A DNA stretch of 44,547 bases. Source: Maricaulis salignorans. GTDB taxonomy: Bacteria > Pseudomonadota > Alphaproteobacteria > Caulobacterales > Maricaulaceae. Every line of letters starts with the position of its first letter. The first letter of the stretch is position 1. Location: contig NZ_FNHG01000023.1 in NCBI RefSeq assembly GCF_900103475.1, forward strand, positions 1 through 44,547, written 5' to 3'. Both the position numbers and the translations under genes were made by a program. Below, in pieces: positions 8,999 through 18,099 of the stretch. The notes beneath the pieces are model-generated. The model worked only from the letters and a program-made list of their open reading frames with translations, did no database searches and was not told the DNA's origin.

Positions 8999-10564
8999 AT
9001 GTGCCTGACCCGCTTTCCCAGAATTCTGTCCCGTTTTGCGAAGGATCGCCGCGGCAATATTGCGGTTATTTTCGCGCTGGCCCTGATGCCCGTCACCCTG
9101 CTGGCCGGCGGTTCTGTTGATCTCAGCACCGCAATGAATGCCCGCAGCCGGCTGGCCCAGGCGCTCGATGCAGCGGCCCTGGCGGTGGGCGTCAACGCCT
9201 CGGTGTCCAATGCCGATGCGCTGGCCATCGCCAATGGCTTCATCAATGCCAATTACCCCGAACGCGAAATGGGCAATATCACCGGCGTCACTGTGACCCT
9301 TGACCCGGTTACCGACAGTGTCACCGTGCGCGGCGCCGCGGAAGTGCGCACCACCATGCTCGCCCTGGCCGGGATACCGACCATCACCGTGCATTGGGAG
9401 AGCGTGGCCCAGCGCGCCCGCCAGCGCATCGAGCTGGCCATGGTGCTCGACAATACCGGCTCGATGAGCGGCTCCAAGATCACGGCCCTGCGCGGCGCGG
9501 CGCATCTGCTTTCTGAAATCCTGTTTGAAGGCGCCGGCGACACCGGCGACGTCAAGATCGGCGTCATTCCCTTTGCCGCAACGGTCAATGTCGGAACCGG
9601 ATTCGCACGCGACTGGTGGCTGGACCCGAATGCCGCCTCACCGATCCACGCCCAATGGGCCGGCGGCGATCAAACAAGCGAGGTCTGCACCGGCAATGGC
9701 AATCGGCGCAGATGTACGACCACGACCATCCACCCCAATCACTGGGACTTGTTTGACGACCTGCGCAATACGTCCTGGGGCGGCTGCGTCGAGGCGCGCG
9801 CCGTGCCGATGGATATTGACGACACCACGCCCAATGCCAGTCGGCCCGAAACCCTCTTCATCCCCTATTTTGCGCCCGACGAGCCGGATCTGTCAGGCTA
9901 TTCCAACAATTATCTGAGCGATGGACTGGCGAGCGGGGTGGCCGGGAACGTGCTCAACCGATTGCGCAATCTGCTGAAATATGAGGATGGGCGGCCCAGC
10001 TCCAACGGGCCGAATGCGGCCTGCACAGTGACGCCGATCACCCCACTCACCACCTCGCGCTCACGCGTCGACGCGGCCATTTCGGCCATGGCGGCCAACG
10101 GCAATACCAATATCGCCAATGGCATCGGCTGGGGCGTGCGCGTCCTGTCGCCACAAATGCCCTTCGCCGAGGGCGTCGCCTATGACGATCGCACCGTGCT
10201 CAAGGCGATGGTGATCCTGACGGACGGGGAGAATGTGCTGTCGGGACAGGGCAATGACTTCATGTCCCGCTATGAGGCCTATGGCTATATCAGCGACAAC
10301 CGGCTTGGTGTGCGCACTTCGAACGGCAATCTGCTCAGCACGGCGCTCAATGCCCGCACCGCAGCGGCCTGCGCCTACGCCAAGGCGCAGGGGATCCGGG
10401 TCTACACGATCACCTTCCAGGTGAGTTCAAGCTCGACGCGAAACATGATGCAGGCCTGTGCCACCAATGCGAGCCTGTACTTTGACTCGCCCTCATCCTC
10501 GGCCCTGCGCGATGCCTTCGAGATGATTGCCGGCGATCTCGCCAATCTGCGGCTGTCGCGATAG
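8999..10564 (+). CDS. TadG-like vWA-domain pilus protein, paralogue B
   Basis: Encodes 521 residues with the same architecture as its neighbours: DRRGN motif, transmembrane helix at about residues 20-38, TadG-type helix, then a vWA domain with LDNTGSM (D151) and ILTDGEN. Within the vWA domain it carries an insertion with two cysteines eight residues apart (CTGNGNRRRC), absent from paralogue A and present in C. The C-terminus ends GDLANLRLSR, almost identical in all three. The ATG at 8999 is chosen because GAGGG precedes it by eight bases and the resulting N-terminus aligns with paralogue C; an ATG at 8984 and a TTG at 8981 are alternatives. It lies 83 bases after paralogue A and has its own CtrA-like box. 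It is probably exported and pilus-associated. Confidence 0.87.
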   Translation: MCLTRFPRILSRFAKDRRGNIAVIFALALMPVTLLAGGSVDLSTAMNARSRLAQALDAAALAVGVNASVSNADALAIANGFINANYPEREMGNITGVTVTLDPVTDSVTVRGAAEVRTTMLALAGIPTITVHWESVAQRARQRIELAMVLDNTGSMSGSKITALRGAAHLLSEILFEGAGDTGDVKIGVIPFAATVNVGTGFARDWWLDPNAASPIHAQWAGGDQTSEVCTGNGNRRRCTTTTIHPNHWDLFDDLRNTSWGGCVEARAVPMDIDDTTPNASRPETLFIPYFAPDEPDLSGYSNNYLSDGLASGVAGNVLNRLRNLLKYEDGRPSSNGPNAACTVTPITPLTTSRSRVDAAISAMAANGNTNIANGIGWGVRVLSPQMPFAEGVAYDDRTVLKAMVILTDGENVLSGQGNDFMSRYEAYGYISDNRLGVRTSNGNLLSTALNARTAAACAYAKAQGIRVYTITFQVSSSSTRNMMQACATNASLYFDSPSSSALRDAFEMIAGDLANLRLSR

Positions 10565-10588
10565 GACACGATTGGTTAACCACCTCAT

Positions 10589-10620
10589 CTAACGGCCCTT
10601 TAACCCCGAACCTGTAGAGT
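10589..10620 (+). promoter_or_regulatory. CtrA-like box upstream of paralogue C
   Basis: CTAA-N7-TTAAC at 10589-10604 with a TAGAGT element at 10615-10620, the same spacing as in front of paralogue B. The flanking bases are also partly conserved, which is expected if the promoter was copied with the gene, so conservation alone does not prove function. Confidence 0.5.
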
Positions 10621-10648
10621 TTTACCGAATAGATGATGGTAAGCGCAC

Positions 10649-12202
10649 ATGTTCCTGGCCCGTATTTCGAGAAGAGTCGCAGAGTTCGCGAGCAATCGAC
10701 GGGGCAATGTCGCAGTGATTTTCGCCCTGGCGCTGATGCCGGTGACCCTGCTCGCCGGCGGTTCGGTGGACCTCAGCACGGCGATGAATGCCCGCAGCCG
10801 GCTGGCCCAGGCGCTGGACGCCGCAGCGTTGGCCGTTGGCACCAATGCCACGATCAGCGACGAGGAAGCGCTTGAGATCGCGACCGGTTTCATCAATGCC
10901 AATTACCCCGAGCGCGAGCTGGGCAATATCACCAGTGTCACCGTCAGCCTCGATACTGAAACCGACACGGTGACCGTCCGCGGGGCCGCCGAAGTTCGCA
11001 CGACCATGCTGGGCCTTGCGGGGATTCAGACCATCACCGTGCACTGGGAAAGCGTCGCCCAGCGCGCCCGCCAGCGCATCGAGTTGGCCATGGTGCTCGA
11101 TAATACCGGCTCGATGGGTGGTTCCAAGATCCGCGGTCTGCGCGATGCGGCACACCTGCTCTCGGAAATTCTGTTTGAAGGTGGCGACGATCCGGACGAC
11201 GTCATGATCGGCCTGGTACCCTTCGCCGCGACGGTCAATGTCGGAACCGGTTTCGAGCGTGACTGGTGGCTCGACCCGGATGCGACCTCGCCCATTCACG
11301 CCGAATGGGCTGGCGGCGATTACAGCGTCGAAGAGTGCCGCGGCCGCGGCCGCCGGCGGACCTGCACCACGACGACTATCCACCCGAATCACTGGGACCT
11401 CTTCGATCAGCTGCAAAACACCAGCTGGGGCGGTTGTGTTGAATCGCGTTCCCTGCCGATGGATATCGATGACACCCCGCCCAATGCCGGCCAGCCCGAA
11501 ACGCTTTTCGTGCCGCATTTTGCGCCGGACGAGCCGGACACCTCATACTATCCCAATGACTATATCGACGACGACGTGAGCGGCAGTGCCTGGGACCGGC
11601 TGCGCAATTTGCCCAAATATGATGGCGCCCGGCCCAATCGCGGTGGCCCGAACGCGGCGTGCACGTCGACGCCGATCACGGCGCTGACCAATTCACGCTC
11701 GCGGGTCGACCGCGCCATTTCCGACATGGATGCGAACGGCACCACCAATATCGCCAATGGCGTCAGCTGGGGGGTACGGGTTCTGTCGCCACAAATGCCC
11801 TTCAGCGAAGGCACCGGCTATGATGATCGCGACGTTCTCAAGGCGATGGTGATCCTGACCGATGGTGACAATGTCCTGCGCGGCGAGAATTCCGACTTCA
11901 TGTCCGAATACGAGGCCTATGGCTATATTGCAGACAATCGCCTCGGGATCCGAACAACCAGCGACAGCCGCCTGAGCGAGGCGCTCGACGAGCGCACGAT
12001 CGCGGCCTGCAATTATGCCAAGGCCCAGGGCATCCGCGTCTACACGATCACCTTCCAGGTCAATTCCAGCTCGACCCGAAGGATGATGGAAGCCTGTGCC
12101 TCCAGCCCGAGCCTGTATTTTGACTCGCCATCAACCTCGGCGCTGCGCGATACGTTCGAGATGATTGCCGGCGACCTCGCCAATCTGCGCCTGGCACGCT
12201 AG
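10649..12202 (+). CDS. TadG-like vWA-domain pilus protein, paralogue C
   Basis: Encodes 517 residues. It is closest to paralogue B: long identical stretches run through the transmembrane segment, the region before the vWA domain and the metal site LDNTGSM (D151), while the middle of the vWA domain has diverged. The second metal-site region reads ILTDGDN instead of TDGEN. It keeps the two-cysteine arginine-rich insertion (CRGRGRRRTC). It begins 84 bases after paralogue B, and the ATG at 10649 gives the same short basic N-terminus. It probably sits in the inner membrane or rides on a Tad pilus with the vWA domain outside. Tandem duplication with later divergence best explains the triplet. Confidence 0.87.
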   Translation: MFLARISRRVAEFASNRRGNVAVIFALALMPVTLLAGGSVDLSTAMNARSRLAQALDAAALAVGTNATISDEEALEIATGFINANYPERELGNITSVTVSLDTETDTVTVRGAAEVRTTMLGLAGIQTITVHWESVAQRARQRIELAMVLDNTGSMGGSKIRGLRDAAHLLSEILFEGGDDPDDVMIGLVPFAATVNVGTGFERDWWLDPDATSPIHAEWAGGDYSVEECRGRGRRRTCTTTTIHPNHWDLFDQLQNTSWGGCVESRSLPMDIDDTPPNAGQPETLFVPHFAPDEPDTSYYPNDYIDDDVSGSAWDRLRNLPKYDGARPNRGGPNAACTSTPITALTNSRSRVDRAISDMDANGTTNIANGVSWGVRVLSPQMPFSEGTGYDDRDVLKAMVILTDGDNVLRGENSDFMSEYEAYGYIADNRLGIRTTSDSRLSEALDERTIAACNYAKAQGIRVYTITFQVNSSSTRRMMEACASSPSLYFDSPSTSALRDTFEMIAGDLANLRLAR

Positions 12203-12209
12203 CGCCGCA

Positions 12210-12231
12210 CCGGTGAGCACAAACTCACCGG
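12210..12231 (+). terminator. Hairpin after the TadG triplet
   Basis: Eight-base perfect stem (12210-12217 with 12224-12231) with a six-base A-rich loop, eight bases after the stop of paralogue C. There is no T-tract, so it may be a weak terminator or an RNA-stabilising hairpin. It lies between convergent genes. Confidence 0.45.
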
Positions 12232-12278
12232 CACGGCCCTGACATCATCGGATTGATTTTCGGACCGGGTGAACGGGC

Positions 12279-12947
12279 CTAATTGGCGCCCGGCACATCG
12301 ATCAGTTCAAGCTGGAAAACGAGCGCTTCGTTCGGGCCGATCGGGCCGCCCGGCGTGCCGCGCGGACCATAGGCCAGCTCTGGCGCAATGAAGAGGTCCC
12401 AGGCTTCACCCACCCGCATCAGCGGCAGGGCTTCAACCCAGCCCGCGATCAGACGGTTGGAGGGGAAGGTCGCGGGTTCGCCGCGGGCATAAGACGAATC
12501 GAATTCGCCGCCATAGGCGAACATGCCGCGATAATGCACCGTGACCAGATCCCCGGAGACCGGTGAAATGCCGGCCTCGCTGGCTTCACGAATGCGGAAG
12601 AGCAGACCCGACGGCAACTCAAATACGCAAGGTTCGGCACGCACTGCGTCGAGATAGGCGATGGCGGCGGCGGCGTTCACGGTGCCATCCTGATTGCCGG
12701 CCTCGGGCACATCAACAGTGAGCATGCTGGTATCGGACGCGCCCTGGCAGGCGCGGGCCTCGGCCACGATCGCAGCCTCGGCCGAGACGGTTGCCGGTTC
12801 AGCAACCGCTGGCGCTGGTGCTGGCGCCGCATCTTGTGCCGCCGCTTCGCCGTCAGGCTGGGTCGTTTCATTCACAGGGGCATCTCCACTCGAACAGGCC
12901 GAAAGCGCCAGGGCGAGTGCGGCTGTGGTCAACAGGGCAAATTTCAT
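12279..12947 (-). CDS. FKBP-type peptidyl-prolyl isomerase, lipoprotein
   Basis: Encodes 222 residues. A signal peptide ends in a lipobox (LALSAC, cysteine near residue 18), followed by an alanine- and proline-rich linker of about 40 residues. The C-terminal 100 residues form an FKBP domain with VTVHYRGMFAYGGEFDSSY and the family end VFQLELIDV. It would speed prolyl isomerisation of exported proteins while anchored in a membrane. The ATG at 12947 is preferred over one two codons upstream because GGAG lies eight bases before it but only two bases before the upstream ATG. It follows the M16 peptidase gene by 57 bases on the same strand, so a shared transcript is likely. Confidence 0.9.
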   Translation of the reverse strand: MKFALLTTAALALALSACSSGDAPVNETTQPDGEAAAQDAAPAPAPAVAEPATVSAEAAIVAEARACQGASDTSMLTVDVPEAGNQDGTVNAAAAIAYLDAVRAEPCVFELPSGLLFRIREASEAGISPVSGDLVTVHYRGMFAYGGEFDSSYARGEPATFPSNRLIAGWVEALPLMRVGEAWDLFIAPELAYGPRGTPGGPIGPNEALVFQLELIDVPGAN

Positions 12948-13004
12948 TCTCATATCTCCATTTCAGGCCCTCAGGCCCGCTTCAGTTGTGCCACCGCGAT
13001 CCGG

Positions 13005-15845
13005 CTATTCCGTCGCGCGCGGCAAAATCGTCACCCGCCAGCTCGTCTCCGGTTGCAGATACTCTGCCGCCATCTCAACCAGCTCCTCACGGGGAATTTC
13101 GGCATAATCGGTCGCCAGCGCCCGGATACGGTCAAGCCGCTCGGGCTTGGACCAGGATTGCGACAGCCAGTTCAGCCAGGCGCCATTATTCTCGAACGCG
13201 TCCTCGATCTGCTCCAGCAGGGGCCGGCGGGCGCGCAGGATTTCATCCTCGGTGATCTCGCCGGCAGCCAGGGCCGCGGCCAGTTCGTCGATCGCCGCAT
13301 AGGTCGCATCGACATTTTCCAGCCGGACATCGACGCCAACCCAGAGATAGCCGTAATCGGGATAGACATCCGACGTGGTCGAGCTGTTGAAGGCAGAATA
13401 GGTGAAGCCTTCAGCCTCGCGCAGACGCTCGGTCAGCTTGAGGTCGAACACGGCGCGCAGCAGGGCCAGGGCGCGGCTGCGGCGCGGCACGCTATCATCG
13501 AAGGTCGGCCAGTAGACATTTGCCATGGCCTGATAATCCGGCCCGTTATGGCGCAGGATGACCGGCTCACCTGTCGCTTCAGGGAAGCGGATATCACGCG
13601 CCTCGGCATAGTCCGGCCAGCTCGCGGCCCGCTCTGGCAGGGCGCCGAATGTGGCACCGACCGCGGCGATGACCGCCTCTTCGCTGATATCGCCAACAAT
13701 CGTGATCTCGATCGGCGCAGTCTCGAGCGCCGGGTCGAGAAAGGCCTGGATGGCCGCCAGATCAACACCGGCGACTTCTTCCTCATCGGGATAGCCATAG
13801 CGTTGATCGCCGCTGCGCAGCATGCGTGCGACATCCGCCTGCAGGATACCGGTCGGTGAGGAATAGAGATTGCGCCGAATTTCCGGAGCCTGGCCACGAT
13901 ACTGCGCCAATCCTTCTTCGCGCCAGCCCGGATCGGTCATGAAGGCCGCGAACACGTCCATCTGAACCTCGAAATCGGCCGGTGTCGTATTGGCGCTGAA
14001 GGTGAAGCTGTCATCGCCGACACCGAAACTGATCCCGACCGAACGGCCAGCCAGCACACGCGACAGATCATCGGCGCTATGGGCGCCCAGACCCGAGGCG
14101 GTGAAAACCGAACTCGCCAGAATATCAACGGCCGGCACGGCGCGTGGCTCCAGTTCGCCGCGGCCGAACTGGACCCGGACCCGCACGATCTGGTCCTCGA
14201 AATCGGTCTGTTTCAACGTCACCGCGACGCCATTCCCGAATTGCAGCCGGACCAGACCGAGATCCTCGACCTCCGTCCGTTCGGCAACGGTCCCGGCGGG
14301 CCCGAAATCGGTATAGGCAAAGCTCTGTGCGCCGCTGTCTTCCGGCGGATCGACGGGCTGGGCGGCACTGGCTTCCCAGACGGCACCAATCGTCGCGCCT
14401 GGATCGGCGATCATCTCGGACGTCGCCAGGAAGAGCAGCGGGGCTGCACCGGTCCATTGCGCCGCCCAGGCGGTATTGACCGCCTCGAGCGTGATGCGGT
14501 CCGCGCTGGCATCGAAACGGGCCAGACCGGAGGCCGGCGTCGTGAACACCTGGCCGCCGCGCCAGCTGGACCAGATCGCATCGGACAATTGCGCACTGTC
14601 ACGCGTACCTGCCTGGTCTGCTGAATTCTGCAGGCTGGTGCGGAAATTCGCCAGCTGCTCATCGAGCTCGGCCTGGGTGAAACCGTACTCGGTGGCGCGG
14701 CGGAGCTCCTGCTCGATCACCGTCACCGCCTCAGCCCAGCGGTCCGGCGTCGCAACAGCGAGCACGCCAGCCTCATCGGCCAATTCATAGCTTGTGGAGT
14801 GGCTGGCGGCGGCCTGCAACAGCGGCGAAACGCCCGAATTGACGATGGTCCGCAGACGCCGCGACAGGATGGCATCGCCGAAACTGGCCAGATTGTCGCG
14901 GAAACGGCTTTCCCCGGTATCGGCCTCATGCTGATGCGGACGGATCGCATTGACGGTAAAGATGGTGAAGACTTCGGGATCGTTGAAATAACCGACCGAG
15001 AATGGGCGCGCCTCGAGCACATCGCCCAGGTCCGGATCGGGACGGGCATCCTCGGGCGCCTGCCAGTCACCGAAGACGTCGTGGATCTTAGCCTCGATGG
15101 CATCGGGATCGATCGAACCGACCACCACGACCATGCCGCGCTGCGGCACGTAGAAATTCTCGTAATAATCGACAAAGCGATCACGCTGCACCGTCTCCAG
15201 GATCTCCACCGTACCGATCGGGTCACGTTCGGGGGTCAAGGTGCCGGGCAACTGGAAATACTGCAGCGCCGTGCTCCAGCGCCGGATCGCCGTATTGCGG
15301 AAGCGTTCCTCGGACAGGATGACGCCGCGTTCGCGGTCAATCGCTTCGGGATCAAAGACCAGCTCGGTGGCGGTCTCGCGCATGATGAAGAGCGCAGTGT
15401 CGATGGATTCCGCATCCGCCTCCGGCAGGTCGAGCTGGTATCCCACCGTGTCATAGCCCGTGAAGGCGTTGGTATCAGGCCCGAACTGGAGGCCATGACG
15501 CTCAAGCAGCGGGATCATCTCGCCTTCGGCGACATTGGTTGAGCCATTGAAGGCCATGTGTTCGATGAAATGCGCCACGCCGCGCTGGTCATCGGCTTCG
15601 CCGAGCGAGCCCATATTGAACACCATCCGTACGGAGGCCACATTGGGCGGCGTCTCATTGGCCAGGATCGCGTAGCGCAGACCATTCTCCAGCCGGCCAT
15701 AACGAACCGCGGGATCGGCCGCCAGATCGCTGACATCATGTGGCCAGACGGCCTCTGCAGCCGGCCCGGCAGGCTGGCAGGCGGCCAGCAGGGCGCCGGC
15801 AAGCAGTGGCAGGAAGACGAGCCTGGAGAGGGCCTTGAGCGACAT
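13005..15845 (-). CDS. M16 (insulinase-type) zinc peptidase, lipoprotein
   Basis: Encodes 946 residues, the usual size for two fused M16 halves. A lipoprotein signal peptide ends at LLAAC (C23). The inverted zinc motif HFIEH is at residues 92-96, followed about 75 residues later by the third ligand region ending in ILSEER. The second half lacks an HxxEH motif and is the non-catalytic half, as is usual. It probably degrades peptides in the periplasm. The open frame runs upstream to 15989, but ATG 15845 begins the signal peptide and has GGTGA six bases upstream. The next gene upstream encodes a peptide-type ABC ATPase and the next downstream an FKBP lipoprotein, which fits envelope peptide handling. 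Confidence 0.94.
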   Translation of the reverse strand: MSLKALSRLVFLPLLAGALLAACQPAGPAAEAVWPHDVSDLAADPAVRYGRLENGLRYAILANETPPNVASVRMVFNMGSLGEADDQRGVAHFIEHMAFNGSTNVAEGEMIPLLERHGLQFGPDTNAFTGYDTVGYQLDLPEADAESIDTALFIMRETATELVFDPEAIDRERGVILSEERFRNTAIRRWSTALQYFQLPGTLTPERDPIGTVEILETVQRDRFVDYYENFYVPQRGMVVVVGSIDPDAIEAKIHDVFGDWQAPEDARPDPDLGDVLEARPFSVGYFNDPEVFTIFTVNAIRPHQHEADTGESRFRDNLASFGDAILSRRLRTIVNSGVSPLLQAAASHSTSYELADEAGVLAVATPDRWAEAVTVIEQELRRATEYGFTQAELDEQLANFRTSLQNSADQAGTRDSAQLSDAIWSSWRGGQVFTTPASGLARFDASADRITLEAVNTAWAAQWTGAAPLLFLATSEMIADPGATIGAVWEASAAQPVDPPEDSGAQSFAYTDFGPAGTVAERTEVEDLGLVRLQFGNGVAVTLKQTDFEDQIVRVRVQFGRGELEPRAVPAVDILASSVFTASGLGAHSADDLSRVLAGRSVGISFGVGDDSFTFSANTTPADFEVQMDVFAAFMTDPGWREEGLAQYRGQAPEIRRNLYSSPTGILQADVARMLRSGDQRYGYPDEEEVAGVDLAAIQAFLDPALETAPIEITIVGDISEEAVIAAVGATFGALPERAASWPDYAEARDIRFPEATGEPVILRHNGPDYQAMANVYWPTFDDSVPRRSRALALLRAVFDLKLTERLREAEGFTYSAFNSSTTSDVYPDYGYLWVGVDVRLENVDATYAAIDELAAALAAGEITEDEILRARRPLLEQIEDAFENNGAWLNWLSQSWSKPERLDRIRALATDYAEIPREELVEMAAEYLQPETSWRVTILPRATE

Positions 15846-15933
15846 GATATTCACCGTTTCAGCTTTGAGTGCGGGAACACCATAGCGTGCGGCGCGCCCC
15901 AGTCGATTTAAATGGGCGTAAGGCCATGCAAGG

Positions 15934-17793
15934 TCAGACGGCGACCTGTTCGACCGGGTCATGCTCGGCGACCCAATGTCCCGATTCAACCTCGATCAGT
16001 TGCGGCTGGTATTGCACCGCATCGGGATCATCGATCAGCTTTGACTGCATGAAGCGCAATTGCGCCCGCGTATCCATCGGCGAGGGAAGCTCACCATCGA
16101 GCTTGAGACGTTTGCGGGTTTTCTCGATCAGCGGATCGGGCACGGGCACGGCGGAGATCAGCGCCTGGGTGTAAGGGTGGCGGGCATCTTCATAGATCTG
16201 GTCGCGGTCGGCCATTTCGACGATACGGCCCAGATAGAGCACCATCACGCGATGGGAGATTTCGCGCACCACGGACAGGTCGTGCGAGATGAAGATCATC
16301 GACAGGCCGAGATCCTGCTGCAGCTTGATCAGCAATTCGACGATCTGGGCCTGGATCGACACGTCGAGCGCCGAGACGGCCTCATCGCAGATCACCAGTT
16401 TCGGATTGAGGATCATGGCGCGGGCAATACCGACGCGCTGGTTCTGGCCACCGGACAATTCGTGCGGATAGCGATTGATCATATTCCGGTCGAGACCGAC
16501 GCGTTCCATGATTTCGCGTACGGCGTCCTGACGCTGTCCGCGATTCATATCCTTGCGGAAAGTCTGCATCGGCTCGGCGATCGAGGCACCGATCGTCATG
16601 CGCGGATCGAGCGAGGCCATCGGGTCCTGGAACACGATCTGCAAATCTTCACGCGATTTGCGCATATCCTGCCGGCTGAGACCGAGCAGGTCGCGGCCAA
16701 TCCAGGTGACCGCACCTTCCTGGGCCGGAACGAGGCGCAGGACAGCACGCGCCAGGGTGGACTTGCCACAACCGGACTCACCGACCACGCCCAGCGTCTC
16801 GCCGGCTTTCAGATCGAAGCTGACACCGTCAACGGCGCGCAGAACCTTATAGGTCGGGCGCAAGCCACCGCTGACCTGGATCGGGAACTGGACCTTGATA
16901 TCGTCGACGCTCATCAGCGGCTCGGCGCCGGCCTGGTCGACCACAGGCTTGAGCTGGACATGACCGGGCCTGTCGGGCGCATCGATGCGCGGCATCGCGT
17001 CCAGCAACATGCGCGTATAGTCATGCTTGGGCTTGGCGAAGATATCCTCGCAGACACCGCCTTCGACATACTCGCCATAGCGCATCACCTCGACGCGGTC
17101 GGCCATGCGCGCGACCACGCCCATATCATGGGTCACGAAAGCCAGCGCCGCGCCGGTATCGCGCTTCAGCTCGTCCATAATGTCGAGGACTTCAGCCTGG
17201 ACCGTGACATCAAGCGCCGTCGTCGGCTCGTCACAAATCAGCAGATCGGGTTCACACAGCATCGACATCGCGATCATCACGCGCTGACGCATGCCGCCGG
17301 ACAATTCGTGCGGATACTGGCTCAAGCGGCGGTGGGCTTCGGGAATGCGGACCCGGTCCAGCCATTCCAGTGCCCGCTGCTCGGCTTTCTTGCCGTGCAT
17401 TTTGAGATGGATACCGAGAACTTCGCCCATCTGGTCGCCAATCCGCATATGCGGCGTCAGCGAAGTCAGCGGATCCTGGAAGATCATGGTCATCTTGCGG
17501 CCGCGCACACGATTGAGCTTGTGCGGCGCCAGGCCGAGGATTTCCTGTCCGCGATAGCGGATCGAGCCGGTGGCGCGGCCATTCGAGGCCAGCAGGCCCA
17601 TCGCGGCCAGGAAGGTCTGGCTCTTGCCCGACCCGGACTCGCCCACCACAGCCAGGCATTCGCCGGCGGCAATCTCCAGCGAGATCCCCCTTACCGCATT
17701 GACTGCGCCATCGGGCGTATCGAACCGGACATCCAGGTTTTCCACCTGCAGGATCGGTGGCGCACCGGCCGGCTTGTCTCCGCTATGCAACAC
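15934..17793 (-). CDS. Double-ATPase protein of a peptide ABC transporter
   Basis: Encodes 619 residues with two complete ABC ATPase domains fused in one chain, like YejF or joined OppD-OppF. Half one has [16 protein letters not shown] and CDEPTTALD; half two has [16 protein letters not shown] and CDEAVSALD, where the usual DEP is DEA. Each half carries the Opp/Dpp-type C-terminal extension. It would power uptake of di- or oligopeptides from the cytoplasmic side. The start is set at GTG 17793 because AGGAG sits seven bases upstream; the in-frame ATG at 17808 overlaps that site and has none of its own. No permease or binding-protein gene is adjacent, so the partners must lie elsewhere. Confidence 0.9.
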   Translation of the reverse strand: MLHSGDKPAGAPPILQVENLDVRFDTPDGAVNAVRGISLEIAAGECLAVVGESGSGKSQTFLAAMGLLASNGRATGSIRYRGQEILGLAPHKLNRVRGRKMTMIFQDPLTSLTPHMRIGDQMGEVLGIHLKMHGKKAEQRALEWLDRVRIPEAHRRLSQYPHELSGGMRQRVMIAMSMLCEPDLLICDEPTTALDVTVQAEVLDIMDELKRDTGAALAFVTHDMGVVARMADRVEVMRYGEYVEGGVCEDIFAKPKHDYTRMLLDAMPRIDAPDRPGHVQLKPVVDQAGAEPLMSVDDIKVQFPIQVSGGLRPTYKVLRAVDGVSFDLKAGETLGVVGESGCGKSTLARAVLRLVPAQEGAVTWIGRDLLGLSRQDMRKSREDLQIVFQDPMASLDPRMTIGASIAEPMQTFRKDMNRGQRQDAVREIMERVGLDRNMINRYPHELSGGQNQRVGIARAMILNPKLVICDEAVSALDVSIQAQIVELLIKLQQDLGLSMIFISHDLSVVREISHRVMVLYLGRIVEMADRDQIYEDARHPYTQALISAVPVPDPLIEKTRKRLKLDGELPSPMDTRAQLRFMQSKLIDDPDAVQYQPQLIEVESGHWVAEHDPVEQVAV

Positions 17794-18099
17794 AATCACA
17801 CTCCTCACATACGGAATTGGGGCCGCAAAGCATATCGCCGATATCGCGTAAGACCAGCACGCGCATCACCAAACGCTGCGGTCATATCAAATGAGACCGC
17901 TTGCCAATCACGCCGATCAACGTAAACCGGCAACGAGGCTGTGCGCGCGGCCGTGCCGGACAGGCCGCGCACCAGACCTGGAACGCGCCGCGTGTGACAG
18001 GTTGGGCATGCCTGCATTTGGAGCTATCCACTGACTGAGGCAAGCTCTGCGCCGCGCGGTGCCGGCCTGATCGCCGGAACCGGAACAGAAACGGGACGT
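17794..18099. other. Intergenic region between divergent ABC and kinase genes
   Basis: No gene is supported in these 306 bases. An eight-base perfect hairpin with a ten-base loop lies at 17945-17970 and a six-base inverted repeat at 17878-17900. Both could be regulatory, but I cannot tie them to a known factor. Confidence 0.5.

Noticed and set aside
7425-12202. Triplet as an assembly error
   Set aside because: The three copies differ throughout their length, including an insertion and distinct intergenic spacers, so they are real paralogues.
16060-17925. 621-residue open frame on the plus strand
   Set aside because: Shadow of the double-ATPase ABC gene; the minus-strand reading has intact Walker and signature motifs.
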